From Ruegeria sp. R14_0 (GTDB lineage: Bacteria; Pseudomonadota; Alphaproteobacteria; Rhodobacterales; Rhodobacteraceae), in contig NZ_JAGHRC010000001.1 in assembly GCF_017743975.1 (NCBI RefSeq), positions 1,054,001-1,118,000 of the forward strand: DNA of 64,000 nucleotides, given 5' to 3'. Of the stretch, positions 34,050-44,124 are shown in pieces; position 1 is the stretch's first letter; every line of letters begins with the position of its first letter. A program made the position numbers and the translations under genes. The notes below the pieces were generated by a model that saw only the letters and a program-made list of their open reading frames with translations, had not been told where the DNA came from and did no database searches.

Positions 34050-34957
34050 CAGGCCGGTTCCAACGACGCTTTGGCCTGATCCAGTATCCGTTTTGCCTCG
34101 GACCCCTGCAGTTTCTGTATGTCGTCCTGGTATTTCAGGATTGCGCCCAGAGTATCCCCGATCACCTCAGGGCTCAGGTTGATGACGTCCAAAGCCAGCA
34201 GGCATTTGGCCCAGTCGATGGTTTCTGCCACGCCCGGCTTCTTGAACAGATCCTCGGTGCGCAGATGCTGCACGAAGGCGACGATCTCGCGGCTCAGCGC
34301 GTCGGCCGCTTCTGGGGCACGAGCGTGCAGGATTTCGATCTCGCGGTCGAAATCGGGATAGTCGACCCAATGGTACAAGCAACGCCGTTTCAACGCGTCA
34401 TGCACCTCGCGCGTGCGGTTTGAAGTGACGATAACGATGGGCGGTTCCGGGGCTTTCACGGTGCCCAGCTCTGGGATCGTCACCTGAAAATCGCTGAGCG
34501 CCTCAAGCAGGAAAGCCTCGAACGGTTCATCCGTGCGATCCAGTTCGTCGATCAACAGAACCGGCGCGCCGTTTTCATCCGGGCGCATCGCCTGCAGCAG
34601 CGGGCGTTCGATCAGGTATTCATCCGAAAACAGCTCGGACTGCAAGGCGTCGCGATCTGCACCGCCCGAGGCCTCGGCCGTACGGATGGCGACCATTTGC
34701 GCCGGAAAGTTCCATTCATAGACAGCGGAAGACGCATCCAAACCTTCGTAGCACTGCAACCGGATCAGGCGACGGTTCAGACCGGCGGCCAGCGCTTTGG
34801 CAATCTCGGTCTTGCCCACGCCAGCCTCACCTTCCAGAAACAATGGTCGGCCCAGTTTCAGCGACAGGAACACCACTGTCGCCAGCGCCCGCCCACAGAC
34901 ATAACCTTGTTCGCCAAGCATGGATTGGACGGCGTCGATGGATTCTGGCTGTGTCAT
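34049..34957 (-). CDS. coxD: MoxR-family AAA+ ATPase CoxD
   Basis: 302 residues. Walker A GEAGVGKTEIA, Walker B LLIDELDRTDE, sensor region VIVTSNRTREV and the arginine-finger region DALKRRCLYHW are all intact. CoxD is an ATP-dependent chaperone that works with the VWA protein CoxE in maturing the molybdenum active site. ATG 34957 with GGGAGAG upstream is chosen; a longer frame to 35068 lacks a ribosome site and overlaps the pyrC leader region. Confidence 0.92.
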   Translation of the reverse strand: MTQPESIDAVQSMLGEQGYVCGRALATVVFLSLKLGRPLFLEGEAGVGKTEIAKALAAGLNRRLIRLQCYEGLDASSAVYEWNFPAQMVAIRTAEASGGADRDALQSELFSDEYLIERPLLQAMRPDENGAPVLLIDELDRTDEPFEAFLLEALSDFQVTIPELGTVKAPEPPIVIVTSNRTREVHDALKRRCLYHWVDYPDFDREIEILHARAPEAADALSREIVAFVQHLRTEDLFKKPGVAETIDWAKCLLALDVINLSPEVIGDTLGAILKYQDDIQKLQGSEAKRILDQAKASLEPA

Positions 34958-35060
34958 GTTCTGGTCTCTCCCTTGGCACAACAGGTCACGACCATGCCCG
35001 CGCGTCAAGGCCGTGTCCTTTCCGGGACTTACGACGATCGGATGAGTTGACAAGGTCTGT

Positions 35061-35076
35061 GACCCCACACGGGGTC
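35061..35076. other. Short hairpin upstream of pyrC
   Basis: GACCCC-acac-GGGGTC (35061-35076) followed by TTTC lies 36 bases upstream of the pyrC ATG. It could be a weak attenuator or chance. Confidence 0.3.
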
Positions 35077-35111
35077 TTTCGCCACCGGGTCTGCTGTGCT
35101 AGCGGAAAGCC

Positions 35112-36149
35112 ATGACCGATACCCTCACGATCCGCCGCCCCGACGACTGGCATCTGCACCTGCGCGATGGCGCCATGCTGCAGGCCGTCCTTCCCGAAAC
35201 CGCGCGCCATTTTGGACGTGCGATCATCATGCCGAACCTCGTGCCGCCCGTTGTGCGCGGCGATCAGGCCGCCGCCTATCGCGACCGTATTCTGGCCGCG
35301 CTGCCCGAGGACATGACGTTCGAGCCCCTGATGACCCTGTACCTGACCGAGGATACCGATCCCGACGACATGGCAGCGGCCCATGCAAGTGGTCTGGTCA
35401 AAGCGGTCAAACTTTACCCGGCGGGTGCGACAACGAACTCGGCCTCAGGCGTTCGCGATTTCGACAAGGTACGCCCGGTGCTGGAAAAAATGGCCGAAAT
35501 TGGCCTGCCGATGTGCGTACATGGTGAGGTCACGGATGCCGAGATCGACATCTTTGACCGTGAGGCCGTGTTCATCGACCGCGTGCTGGATCCGATCCGC
35601 CGGGCAACACCCGGCCTGCGCGTGGTGATGGAGCATATCACCACCTCCAACGGCGTCGATTACGTCAAAGCCAATGACGCCGACCTTGGCGCGACGATCA
35701 CGGCGCACCATCTGATCATCAACCGCAACCACATTCTGGTGGGCGGGATCAAACCGCACTACTACTGCTTGCCCGTCGCCAAACGCGAGGAACACCGGCT
35801 GGCGCTTCTGGCCGCTGCGACCTCGGGCGATGCGCGGTATTTCCTGGGCACCGACAGCGCGCCGCACACGGATGACAACAAAGAAATGGCTTGCGGGTGT
35901 GCTGGTTGCTTTACCGCGACCAACACCATGTCGCTGGTGGCCGAGATGTTCGACCGCGAAGGCGCACTGGACAAGTTGGAAGGGTTTGTGTCGCTGAACG
36001 GACCGGGGTTCTATCGCCTGCCGGTCAACGATGAGACCATCACTTTGACAAAGGGCGAACCCGTCACTTATCCCGACAAGATCGAATCCGGCGATGGCCC
36101 GGTGACGGTTTTTGACCCGGGCTTCCCACTTCACTGGCGCGTGGTTTAA
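35112..36149 (+). CDS. pyrC: Dihydroorotase (class II)
   Basis: 345 residues, the usual class II length. Metal ligands HLHLRDG, the carbamylated lysine in [13 protein letters not shown], and GTDSAPH with the catalytic Asp are visible. It closes carbamoyl-aspartate to dihydroorotate in pyrimidine synthesis. Stand-alone gene; its TAA shares bases with the stop codon of the converging PrpD-family gene. Confidence 0.97.
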   Translation: MTDTLTIRRPDDWHLHLRDGAMLQAVLPETARHFGRAIIMPNLVPPVVRGDQAAAYRDRILAALPEDMTFEPLMTLYLTEDTDPDDMAAAHASGLVKAVKLYPAGATTNSASGVRDFDKVRPVLEKMAEIGLPMCVHGEVTDAEIDIFDREAVFIDRVLDPIRRATPGLRVVMEHITTSNGVDYVKANDADLGATITAHHLIINRNHILVGGIKPHYYCLPVAKREEHRLALLAAATSGDARYFLGTDSAPHTDDNKEMACGCAGCFTATNTMSLVAEMFDREGALDKLEGFVSLNGPGFYRLPVNDETITLTKGEPVTYPDKIESGDGPVTVFDPGFPLHWRVV

Positions 36150-37441
36150 CGCGCCAGCATCTTTGACAAATCGCGGGCGCGGCCTCCGGTGCGCAGCATT
36201 GACCAGATCGCGTCCGCCGCATCATTCCCGATCAGCTTGGCGGCCTTGCCACGGACGCGGTCTTCGCGTTCCGACAATGTCATCGGGGCCAGCAGATCAT
36301 GGGTGGCCTCCAGTCGCGCGCCGTCGCGGCGCAATAGGGTAAGATGCGCCTGCGTTTCTGACAGGGTTTCGTCGGCCTCGACCGAGACCCGGTCCCGCAG
36401 GGATTTCAACCGCGGATCAGCACAGACTTTTTCCATATAGCTGGCGGGCAAGGCCGTGTCGTACCCAAGCGCCTGCATGGCAATCACCGTGCGATATGAG
36501 AATTTGGCACCCAGCCCGGTTGTCGGCGACATCTGGTTGCAAACGCTCATCCAGCGTGGATGGGTCTTGACCTTGATCTCCGCCACCTCGGGCTCGGCAA
36601 TGTCCAGATCCCGTGCTGCTTCAAGCGCGGCATGCAGACCATGACAGCAGGCATGAAACTTGTGACTGACACTTTCGAACAGCCAGTCCTCGCCCAGACC
36701 GTCCAGTGCCGCCACCGCGTCCGCCTGCCCATTATGTGTGGCGCCAAAACCGTAGGTTCCTTCCAGCGCGTCTGCGTTCGGATCAAACCCTCCTGCCACA
36801 AGCAGCGCCGCCTCGACCCCGGCCGAGGCCGCCATACCTGCGTTGTATGGTTTGCCCATCGTCCCAAACTGCGCCTTCAACCCGGCGGCGCGCGTCGCGG
36901 TCAGGCCCAGAACTTTTTGCATCTGCACCGCATCAAAACCCAGAATGCGCCCCGCAGCCACAGCCGCACCAAATGCCCCGGATGTTGCAGTCTGATGAAA
37001 ACCCGCTTGATAATGGTCGCGCCCAAGCCAAAGACCGATGCGAATAGATGTCTCCATCCCGACCAAAGCGGCCTCAAGGAAATCGACCAGTATGCGATCA
37101 TCCCATTCACTTGCCGCCAACGCAGCAGGCAGTACAGCAACTGAGGGATGGCCGATATGGGCGAAGTGCGTGTCGTCGTAATCCAACGCATGTGAGACCG
37201 TGCCGTTCACCAAAGCAGCCCCGCGCAAGGGCGCGGCACCTCCACCGAACAACTGCGCCTGTTCTGCACCAGTTTCGCCCAGGATCAGATCACGCACGGC
37301 ACGCGACACAGGCTCGCCCACGCCTGCGCGCCCCACGGATATCCAGTCCAACACGGAGAGAGATGTGACAACCCGCGTCTGCAAGGTCGTCGTGATAGGG
37401 CCTGCCGCAAAAGCAGCCAGAGAAGCAGTAAATCCGGTCAT
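36146..37441 (-). CDS. MmgE/PrpD family protein
   Basis: 431 residues, full length for the family. The N-terminal all-helical domain includes [16 protein letters not shown] and [13 protein letters not shown]; the C-terminal domain contains [15 protein letters not shown]. Members include 2-methylcitrate dehydratase and iminodisuccinate epimerase. No methylcitrate-cycle genes adjoin it, so its substrate is unknown. It converges on pyrC with overlapping stops. Confidence 0.88.
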   Translation of the reverse strand: MTGFTASLAAFAAGPITTTLQTRVVTSLSVLDWISVGRAGVGEPVSRAVRDLILGETGAEQAQLFGGGAAPLRGAALVNGTVSHALDYDDTHFAHIGHPSVAVLPAALAASEWDDRILVDFLEAALVGMETSIRIGLWLGRDHYQAGFHQTATSGAFGAAVAAGRILGFDAVQMQKVLGLTATRAAGLKAQFGTMGKPYNAGMAASAGVEAALLVAGGFDPNADALEGTYGFGATHNGQADAVAALDGLGEDWLFESVSHKFHACCHGLHAALEAARDLDIAEPEVAEIKVKTHPRWMSVCNQMSPTTGLGAKFSYRTVIAMQALGYDTALPASYMEKVCADPRLKSLRDRVSVEADETLSETQAHLTLLRRDGARLEATHDLLAPMTLSEREDRVRGKAAKLIGNDAADAIWSMLRTGGRARDLSKMLAR

Positions 37442-37478
37442 GGGCGCAGTCTAGCGACCGCCGCCGGGTGGTAAAGGG

Positions 37479-37925
37479 CTAGCTGTACAAGTCCTTTGCA
37501 CGAGTTTCGAAAGCCTGCACAATCCTATGCATGGCCTCATTAAACACGACACCAATGATCCCCTGCAGGATGGCGTTCTTGAACTCGAAATCCACATGGA
37601 ACGAGATGTTGCAGCCGCCTTCGTCTGCGTCTTCGAATTGCCAGTCGGATTTCATGTATTTGAACGGGCCGTCCAGGTATTCGGTGTCGATGCGTTTCTG
37701 ATCGGCAAACAAAGTCACTCGGCTGCCGAACCGTTCGCGGAACACCTTGAACGAGATCACCAGATCCGCCTCCATAACCTGCGCCTCACCCGCGGCATAG
37801 GTCCGCCGAATACGCGCCGCTGCGCACCAGGGCAGGAACTCGGGGTACTTGGCCACATCGGCGACCAGCTCGTACATCTGCTGGGCAGTGTAAGGGAGGT
37901 GACGTGTTTCCGAATGAGTAGGCAT
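37479..37925 (-). CDS. RatA/Coq10-like START-domain protein
   Basis: 148 residues. The start [20 protein letters not shown] followed by [14 protein letters not shown] is the family signature, and [19 protein letters not shown] closes the hydrophobic cavity. Bacterial homologues bind ubiquinone or act on respiratory function; E. coli RatA was also described as a ribosome-association toxin. A role in quinone handling is more likely. ATG 37925 is preferred to a start 18 codons upstream. It is divergent from hpt. Confidence 0.88.
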   Translation of the reverse strand: MPTHSETRHLPYTAQQMYELVADVAKYPEFLPWCAAARIRRTYAAGEAQVMEADLVISFKVFRERFGSRVTLFADQKRIDTEYLDGPFKYMKSDWQFEDADEGGCNISFHVDFEFKNAILQGIIGVVFNEAMHRIVQAFETRAKDLYS

Positions 37926-37996
37926 GGCGTCCGGTTTTACAGGTGACAATGGCGCGTCATGTCGTATGTTGCGCGCCAAAGATCAAGGGGGCTGCG

Positions 37997-38539
37997 ATGA
38001 CTGACCGCGCTTATGTGATAGATGAGATGATCTCGGCCAAGGCCATCGCTGCAAGGATTGAGGAGTTATGCCGGGAAATCACTGCGGAATTTGGCGATAC
38101 GGACAAGCTTGTCGTCGTAGGCCTGTTGCGCGGTAGCTTTGTCTTCATCGCCGACCTGGTACGGGAACTGGACCTGCCGATCGAGGTCGATTTCCTTGAG
38201 GCGTCCTCGTACGGTGATTCGATGGAAAGCAGCCGCGAAGTGCGTATTCTCAAGGACTTGCGTGGCGCAATTGAAGGGCGCGACGTTCTGGTGGTTGAGG
38301 ATATCGTCGACACGGGCCATACCCTGAACCACGTCACCAAGCTGCTGCGCAGCCGAAAACCCAGCCGTCTGAAATCAATCGCCCTGCTGGACAAGCCCAG
38401 CCGGCGCGAGGTCGACTTCCGCTCGGACTGGATTGGTTTTGAGATCCCGGATGAATTTGTTGTGGGCTACGGGATCGACTACGCGCAGCGCAATCGAAAC
38501 CTGCCCTTTATCGGCAAGGTTCGGTTCGTCGAAGAGTGA
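37997..38539 (+). CDS. hpt: Hypoxanthine phosphoribosyltransferase
   Basis: 180 residues. The PRPP-binding motif [14 protein letters not shown] near residue 95-108, the early [15 protein letters not shown], and the [14 protein letters not shown] [12 protein letters not shown] are all typical. It salvages hypoxanthine and guanine to IMP and GMP. ATG 37997 ([11 protein letters not shown]) fits the family; an upstream in-frame start at 37943 overlaps the divergent gene region and is less likely. Confidence 0.95.
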   Translation: MTDRAYVIDEMISAKAIAARIEELCREITAEFGDTDKLVVVGLLRGSFVFIADLVRELDLPIEVDFLEASSYGDSMESSREVRILKDLRGAIEGRDVLVVEDIVDTGHTLNHVTKLLRSRKPSRLKSIALLDKPSRREVDFRSDWIGFEIPDEFVVGYGIDYAQRNRNLPFIGKVRFVEE

Positions 38540-38545
38540 ACCGGT

Positions 38546-39697
38546 TCAAACGGTGGGGCCTAACATCTGCCGAACCGCAGACAGGAAAATCCCGGTTCCG
38601 ACCGGGATCAACGCGTCAGGAAAATCGTAATCGGGGTTATGTAGCTGGGGATGATCATGTCCTGAACCCAGCCAGAACATGGCCGATTTTGCACCCTTGC
38701 CGAATTGTCCGAAATCCTCTGAGAATTTTTGCGGAACCTCGGTCAATTCGCATGGTACCCCGTGTGCAGCGCATGCTTGAGCGATGGCTTCGACGGCTTG
38801 GGCATCGTTCGTGCAGGCTTCGAAGACATCGTCATAGCTGATCGCAATGTCCAAACCATCCACGGCTGCGGTTTGATTTGCAAGCGCTTCGGCCTCAGCC
38901 ATCAGGCTTTCCATCCGCGTGTCTGAAACGGTTCTCAGAGTTACCCAAATCTCGGCCTGCCCCGGCGCGATGCCAAACGTGGCCTCGCCTAAACGGGCAT
39001 GGGTCACGGTGGTCAGCGCAAACGCGGCACCCAATGCACCGCCTGATCCCAGATCCGCCAGCTTCACCATCAGCTGTGACATGGCCCGTGCCGGGGACAC
39101 CCCATCCTGAGGTGCCGCAGCATGAGACGTCTTGCCCGTAAGCTGGATTTTCATTCCGCGTGAGGCGCAATTCGCCGGCCCCTTGCACAGTTCAACCGCA
39201 CCAAGAGCCAACCCCGGCAAGTTGTGCAGCGAAAACACGTAGTCAGGCGCGATTTGGTCGAACTTGGGATCCGCGCGAAACGCGATGGCACCCTGTCCGG
39301 TTTCCTCGGCTGGCTGAAAGATCAGAACAACGCGGCCCTGTGCTGGTCGTCGGCGCGCCAGATCTTCCGCCACGCCCAGCACCATTGTCATGTGACCATC
39401 GTGGCCACATAGGTGCCCCTTACCTTGAACTTTCGACGCGTAGTGGCACGTGCCGATTTCCTGGATCGGCAGCCCATCCAGCTCACACCGAATCCCCACG
39501 GTTGGCCCTGCCTGCCCACTGTCAAAGATCGCGGCGACGCCGTGTCCACCCAGACCTGTCAGCACCTGATCGGCACCGAAACCTTGCAACAGGGTGGCCA
39601 CGCGAGCAGCGGTCTCACGCTCCTGCCCTGAGATTTCGGGATATTCGTGCAGTTCGTGGCGCAGGCGGGTCAGCCGAGCGCAGGTTTCAGGTGTCAC
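38546..39697 (-). CDS. M20-family amidohydrolase (peptidase M20D)
   Basis: 383 residues. Metal-binding [11 protein letters not shown], the Glu pair in [10 protein letters not shown], and a dimerisation domain in the middle are evident. Members hydrolyse N-acyl amino acids, hippurate or IAA-conjugates. The exact substrate is unknown. Its ATG overlaps the stop of lipA (ATGA), so it is read from the lipA transcript, though no functional link is known. Confidence 0.92.
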   Translation of the reverse strand: MTPETCARLTRLRHELHEYPEISGQERETAARVATLLQGFGADQVLTGLGGHGVAAIFDSGQAGPTVGIRCELDGLPIQEIGTCHYASKVQGKGHLCGHDGHMTMVLGVAEDLARRRPAQGRVVLIFQPAEETGQGAIAFRADPKFDQIAPDYVFSLHNLPGLALGAVELCKGPANCASRGMKIQLTGKTSHAAAPQDGVSPARAMSQLMVKLADLGSGGALGAAFALTTVTHARLGEATFGIAPGQAEIWVTLRTVSDTRMESLMAEAEALANQTAAVDGLDIAISYDDVFEACTNDAQAVEAIAQACAAHGVPCELTEVPQKFSEDFGQFGKGAKSAMFWLGSGHDHPQLHNPDYDFPDALIPVGTGIFLSAVRQMLGPTV

Positions 39698-40644
39698 CCT
39701 TGCTCCAGCTTTTTCTGGCGCGCGTCGCGCAAACGGGCAAAGTCATCCCCCGCGTGGTACGACGAACGGGTCAGCGGGGTCGCAGACACCATGAGGAATC
39801 CTTTGCCATAGGCAGCCTTTTCATACGATGCGAACTCTTCCGGGGTTACAAACCGGTCGACACCGTGATGCTTAGGTGTGGGCTGCAGGTACTGACCGAT
39901 GGTCAGAAAATCGATATCGGCGGCGCGCATATCATCCATGACCTGACGCACCTGTTGTTCGTTTTCGCCCAATCCGACCATGATGCCAGATTTGGTAAAG
40001 ATCGACGGATCGAGTTCTTTGACCTGCTGCAAAAGTCGCAGCGAGTGGAAATAGCGCGCGCCGGGACGCACCTCGGGGTAGAGGCCCGGTACGGTCTCCA
40101 GATTGTGGTTGAACACGTCCGGTTTGGCCTTGACCACGGTCTCAAGCACGGACGGGTCGCATTTCAGGAAGTCAGGCGTCAGGATTTCGATGGTCGTCTT
40201 GGGCGACCGGTGTCGCACCGCCCGGATCGTTTGCGCGAAGTGTTCCGCGCCGCCGTCCTTGAGGTCGTCGCGGTCGACAGAGGTAATCACAACATGATTC
40301 AGACCCAGCTTTTGGACGGCATGCGCCACGCGTCCGGGCTCGAACGCGTCCAGTTCGTCCGGGCGACCGGTGGCGATATTGCAGAAGGTGCAACCGCGGG
40401 TACAGATCTCGCCCATGATCATCATGGTGGCGTGGCCCTGGCTCCAGCACTCGCCCACGTTGGGGCAACCGGCCTCTTCGCACACCGTCACAAGATTGTT
40501 TTCACGCATGATCTTATGGGTGTCGGCATAGCCCTTGCCGCCGGGCGCCTTGACCCTAATCCATTTCGGCTTCTTAGGCTGGGCGTTATCCGGGCGATGC
40601 GCCTTTTCAGGGTGACGTTGTTCCGGGATTTTCAGATCGCGCAC
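39694..40644 (-). CDS. lipA: Lipoyl synthase
   Basis: 316 residues. The auxiliary cluster [12 protein letters not shown] and the radical-[11 protein letters not shown] are present, as is the C-terminal [10 protein letters not shown] with the conserved Ser ligand. LipA inserts two sulfurs into octanoyl-lipoyl domains using SAM. The gene starts ATG 40644 and is divergent from the peroxiredoxin gene; the shared gap carries several palindromes. Confidence 0.97.
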   Translation of the reverse strand: MRDLKIPEQRHPEKAHRPDNAQPKKPKWIRVKAPGGKGYADTHKIMRENNLVTVCEEAGCPNVGECWSQGHATMMIMGEICTRGCTFCNIATGRPDELDAFEPGRVAHAVQKLGLNHVVITSVDRDDLKDGGAEHFAQTIRAVRHRSPKTTIEILTPDFLKCDPSVLETVVKAKPDVFNHNLETVPGLYPEVRPGARYFHSLRLLQQVKELDPSIFTKSGIMVGLGENEQQVRQVMDDMRAADIDFLTIGQYLQPTPKHHGVDRFVTPEEFASYEKAAYGKGFLMVSATPLTRSSYHAGDDFARLRDARQKKLEQG

Positions 40645-40755
40645 GGGCAGCTTTCCTGACTTTGGGTCAACTTGGTGTACCTATAACATAAAACACTCAC
40701 GCCTGTTACACCAGCGACGCATAGCCGCTATGCACACACCTCACGAGCGTCAAAT

Positions 40756-40870
40756 TAGTTTAACCCTAAACTATATTTTTCACGTGAAAAATCAATCGAC
40801 AATAAGACTAAACCTATCTTGCAGATGCAGCATTTCATGGATTGAAGGCAGTTTAGAACTGATTTAAATC
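40756..40870. promoter_or_regulatory. Palindrome cluster in the lipA-peroxiredoxin divergent promoter region
   Basis: Four palindromes lie within 115 bases: TAGTTTA-accc-TAAACTA (40756-40773), a perfect 16-mer TTTTTCACGTGAAAAA (40776-40791), CAGTT-tag-AACTG (40849-40861), and GATTTAAATC (40861-40870). This is an AT-rich patch in a GC-rich genome, consistent with promoters plus binding sites of one or more regulators. None matches OxyR spacing well. Confidence 0.5.
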
Positions 40871-40906
40871 GCCAGCACGTCACAACTGAATCACAGGAAT
40901 TTGAAC

Positions 40907-41455
40907 ATGAAGACCGGAGCAAAACTGCCCGATGTGACCTTCCACACGCGCGTCCGCGACGAGGCAATCGAAGGCCCCAACCCGTTCCGCTGGGAAGACA
41001 AGACAACCGCCGATTATTTCGCTGGCAAACGGGTGATCCTGTTCTCGCTGCCGGGTGCTTTCACCCCCACATGTTCGACCTATCAGCTGCCCGGGTTTGA
41101 AAACGGCTACGCCGATTTCACCGCCAAAGGCATCGACGAAATCTACTGTATGTCCGTGAACGACAGCTTTGTCATGAACAAGTGGGCGCAGGATCAGGAC
41201 CTGAAGAACGTCAAAGTCATCCCCGACGGTTCGGGCGAGTTCACTCGCAAAATGGGCATGCTGGTCGATAAGGACAATCTGGGCTTTGGCATGCGCTCGT
41301 GGCGTTATGCCGCCATCGTAAACGACGGTGTTGTAGAAGCATGGTTCGAAGAGCCCGGCCTGATGGACAACTGCCCCGAAGACCCTTACGGCGTGTCGTC
41401 ACCGGAAACCCTGATGAAGCATCTGGACGAAGCCAAACAGCCTGAGCTGGCCTGA
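40907..41455 (+). CDS. Peroxiredoxin (type II/Prx5-like)
   Basis: 182 residues. The peroxidatic Cys is at position 56 in LPGAFTPTCST, the family motif. A second Cys in DEIYCMSV (near residue 81) and another in LMDNCPEDP could resolve it, or glutathione/glutaredoxin may. It reduces hydrogen peroxide and alkyl peroxides in the cytoplasm. ATG 40907 is chosen; an in-frame TTG two codons upstream is weaker. It faces oxyR tail to tail. Confidence 0.93.
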   Translation: MKTGAKLPDVTFHTRVRDEAIEGPNPFRWEDKTTADYFAGKRVILFSLPGAFTPTCSTYQLPGFENGYADFTAKGIDEIYCMSVNDSFVMNKWAQDQDLKNVKVIPDGSGEFTRKMGMLVDKDNLGFGMRSWRYAAIVNDGVVEAWFEEPGLMDNCPEDPYGVSSPETLMKHLDEAKQPELA

Positions 41456-41479
41456 CTCCCTCCTTTGTCAAAATAGTTG

Positions 41480-41505
41480 AGGCTCGCCACTGGCGAGCCT
41501 TTTTT
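41480..41505. terminator. Terminator between the peroxiredoxin and oxyR genes
   Basis: The stem GGCTCGCC (41481-41488) with GGCGAGCC (41492-41499), a 3-base loop, and TTTTTT after it is a classic rho-independent terminator for the plus strand. Confidence 0.9.
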
Positions 41506-42427
41506 ATTGGCGTGTAGCGGTCACGATCTCTTCGCCAACACGCCGGATAACTTCCGCAAGGCTGTCAAACCAATCCTCTCTGCCGGTCGACAACCGCCGG
41601 ACCAGACCCACCGTTCGGGCAGGTTGCGGCGCGCCAAAACGCATGAGCTGCAAACCCGGCACAGCCTCGGTCTCTGACCGCGCAGCAAGTTCGGGCATAA
41701 GCGTCAGGCCGAACCCGTCAGCAACCAATCGCGACAAAGTCGCCAGCGATGATGCGCCCATGTTAATCAACCCGCTGCTTCGGTCCTGACCGCAGACCTC
41801 AAGCGCTTGATCCGTGAGGCAATGGCCATCGTCCAGCAACATCAGCTGCGCTTTTTGCAGATCAATGGGGCGTAAAGCGTCCGGGTTGGTCGGAACGGTC
41901 TGCAGCCGACCCGCACTGCCCGCCAGAAAGAAGCGATCTTCAAAAAGCGGTAGTTCGAACAACTCGTTTCCACCCGATGGCAGCGCCATAACGCCGGCGT
42001 CGATCTCTCCGGCGCGCAGCATAGTCAACAACCGCTCGGTCCGGGCCTCGCGGATCTGCACCCTGAGCGAGACGTCAGTCGTGCGCAAGCCGGCCAGGAC
42101 GCCGGACAACAGATAAGGAGCTATTGTCGGAATAATCCCGATCGACAACGAACGGTGCCCGCTGGAACTGTCCCTTGCAAATTGATCCAGCCGATCCGCT
42201 GCGCCCAGAACCTGTCGCGCATAGTCCAATACATCTCGCCCCAACGGGGTCAGAAGAATGTCACGAGCCTGACGTTCGAACAACGGTCCGCCCAGAGTTT
42301 CCTCAAGCGCCTTGATCTGAACGGATAGCGCTGGTTGGGACACGTGGCAGACCTGCGCGGCCCGACCAAAATTGCGTTGATCCGCCACCGCGCTGAAATA
42401 TTGAAGCTGTCTGAGGGTGAAATTCAT
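41504..42427 (-). CDS. oxyR: Hydrogen peroxide-responsive regulator OxyR (LysR family)
   Basis: 307 residues. LysR helix-turn-helix at the N-terminus (FGRAAQVCHVSQPALSVQIKALE). The redox pair Cys203 and Cys212 in GHCLTDQALEVC has the nine-residue spacing of E. coli Cys199/Cys208 in the same GHCL context. It forms a disulfide with peroxide and activates antioxidant genes. It converges on a peroxiredoxin, a likely target. Confidence 0.92.
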   Translation of the reverse strand: MNFTLRQLQYFSAVADQRNFGRAAQVCHVSQPALSVQIKALEETLGGPLFERQARDILLTPLGRDVLDYARQVLGAADRLDQFARDSSSGHRSLSIGIIPTIAPYLLSGVLAGLRTTDVSLRVQIREARTERLLTMLRAGEIDAGVMALPSGGNELFELPLFEDRFFLAGSAGRLQTVPTNPDALRPIDLQKAQLMLLDDGHCLTDQALEVCGQDRSSGLINMGASSLATLSRLVADGFGLTLMPELAARSETEAVPGLQLMRFGAPQPARTVGLVRRLSTGREDWFDSLAEVIRRVGEEIVTATRQ

Positions 42428-42480
42428 AGAAGTTACCTATCACCACCCTCAAAAACCGCAATCAGAAACTATGGCAAGGT

Positions 42481-43572
42481 TCACCCGATCAGGCGCGTTT
42501 TTTCGACCTGATCCTCATAATGCCGTTTAAGCCGCTGCAGAGCGATGCGCAGAACGATTTTGCCCGATCGCGCTGACCACCCCATTCGTTTTTCAGCCAG
42601 TTCTAACCCCTCAAGATAGCAGCAACAGCGCAACGCAACGTCGCTCAACCCCGGCCCGAGGTCGGACAGCGCACGTTCAACACGGGCCCGTGCATCCGAC
42701 GACCCTTGCCCGGCGTAGGTCCCCGTGCTGAAACTGCCGCGCCCCCCGGCGGTCAGAAAGTGATCCCAGTTCTGGGCGACCTGTGGGCCGATCTGCGCAA
42801 GCTCGAAATCCTCGCGCAGACGCTCGCCCGCGCTGACAAGGGTTTCGTCCAGGAATGGCTTGCCATCCCGATCCCGTCGGCGTGCCAAAGCGATCAGAGG
42901 GCTTTCTGCTGCGCTGTAGCGAATGCGACGGGCACGGGGTGAGGACGTGGATTGGCTGCTCTGCGCCTGAAAAGGCGTTTGCGCTTCGGCCATGCCGAAC
43001 TCGTTCCTCGCACGCGCCTTGTTTTCAGCCTCGGCAACCAGTTGACTCAGCGCAGCCCGCCCCGATGACGATATACGGTAGCGCGAGATGCGTCCGGGAT
43101 TGTCGCAGGAGATCCAATCCTTTAGCGCCAGCGCCTGCGCAATCCGACAATCCACAACGGCGGTTCTAGTGGCGGCATTGTCACCGCTGTCGCGGACGAC
43201 CACGGCCTTGTCCATCTCTTCTGCTACGGCCAGCACCGCGCCGGTTTCGCAAAGCCTACGCATAATCCGCAGGGCCTCGTTGTTGAACTCTTCGTCTTTT
43301 GCAGCTGCGTCCTCTGGCTGCAGGCCCAACACCGCAGGAGCGCCCCCTGCCCGTCCATCCAGATCCGAGAAATGCGTTTCCGCAAGCGACTGCAGCGCGG
43401 CATCCACCAGCGGATCGTCGCGGCGCATTTCAATGCGCCGGATTTGTCTGAGTATGGTTGACGCATGGCACCCAACGGATCGCGCTATATCACGGATCGA
43501 TTGACCGGTTTCGGTATGCGCCAGGTATCGTTGCGCCCCCTCAGGTACCCAAGCCGGAATGGTGAAAGCCAT
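42481..43572 (-). CDS. DUF6456 domain protein with N-terminal helix-turn-helix
   Basis: 363 residues from ATG 43572 (ATG 43584 is an alternative). The N-terminus has a helix-turn-helix (GQSIRDIARSVGCHASTILRQIRRIE). A second winged-helix-like region spans about residues 100-185 (LKDWISCDNPGRISRYRISSSGRAAL). The C-terminal DUF6456 domain contains RERLREDFE-like GERLREDFELAQIG and LRCCCYLEGLELAEKRMGWSARSGKIVLRIALQRL. Its function is unproven; the build suggests a DNA-binding regulator. It is divergent from a DUF6477 gene. Confidence 0.8.
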   Translation of the reverse strand: MAFTIPAWVPEGAQRYLAHTETGQSIRDIARSVGCHASTILRQIRRIEMRRDDPLVDAALQSLAETHFSDLDGRAGGAPAVLGLQPEDAAAKDEEFNNEALRIMRRLCETGAVLAVAEEMDKAVVVRDSGDNAATRTAVVDCRIAQALALKDWISCDNPGRISRYRISSSGRAALSQLVAEAENKARARNEFGMAEAQTPFQAQSSQSTSSPRARRIRYSAAESPLIALARRRDRDGKPFLDETLVSAGERLREDFELAQIGPQVAQNWDHFLTAGGRGSFSTGTYAGQGSSDARARVERALSDLGPGLSDVALRCCCYLEGLELAEKRMGWSARSGKIVLRIALQRLKRHYEDQVEKTRLIG

Positions 43573-43639
43573 GTTTTCTTCCATAGTTACTTGCCCTCGT
43601 CGACAATCCAATCTGTTCTCAATCGCCCCCGGAGAATTT

Positions 43640-43686
43640 GTTAACCAATCCTAACTAGAGTTGCTTTCGTTACTCGTTCGTTAACC
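43640..43686. promoter_or_regulatory. Two GTTAACC motifs, possible CtrA sites
   Basis: GTTAACC occurs at 43640-43646 and 43680-43686, exactly 40 bases apart. The first is followed by AATCCTAAC, close to the TTAA-N7-TTAA pattern of CtrA. The region separates the DUF6456 and DUF6477 genes. The match is partial. Confidence 0.35.
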
Positions 43687-43824
43687 GGTGGAGACAAGAA
43701 CCAGATTTGATTCAAAATCATAAACACTCGTGAAGTCAGAGTTCGGAGAGAGCTCAATCAAGGCAACACCCGCTTAGGTTGTGTGAGAAATGGCTATCTT
43801 CTGTTCAACCAAGGGAACACTCAA

Positions 43825-44124
43825 ATGCAGGACCTGATGACCATGATTACAACGCTCCGCCGCCCTCGTCTGTTGGCACGGGCGGCGAAACACGGGGCGC
43901 AGGACTATGATCGGGACCGGCATTTGCAGCGCATCCTGGGATACGGGTCTTTGCCAGGAACAGGAGCAGCTCTGGTTCGGCTGATGGAGATGGAGCGAGA
44001 AGTTAACGCACAAAGGTTGGCCGAAGATGCCGCATATTCCCTGGTGCGTCACCTGGATCTGTTGATTGCGCTTTTGGGCGAGGCGCAACTGTTAAAAGCC
44101 AGCCGCGCCTCGCAATATCAGTGA
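43825..44124 (+). CDS. DUF6477 family small protein
   Basis: 99 residues, soluble and mostly helical, rich in Arg and Leu. It begins MQDLMTMITTLRRPRLLARA and contains AQDYDRDRHLQRILG, the family core as I recognise it. No activity is known. It sits opposite a DUF6456 gene, an arrangement I associate with Rhodobacteraceae. The start ATG 43825 is preferred to one 14 codons earlier. It ends adjacent to the stop of mttB, tail to tail. Confidence 0.7.
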   Translation: MQDLMTMITTLRRPRLLARAAKHGAQDYDRDRHLQRILGYGSLPGTGAALVRLMEMEREVNAQRLAEDAAYSLVRHLDLLIALLGEAQLLKASRASQYQ

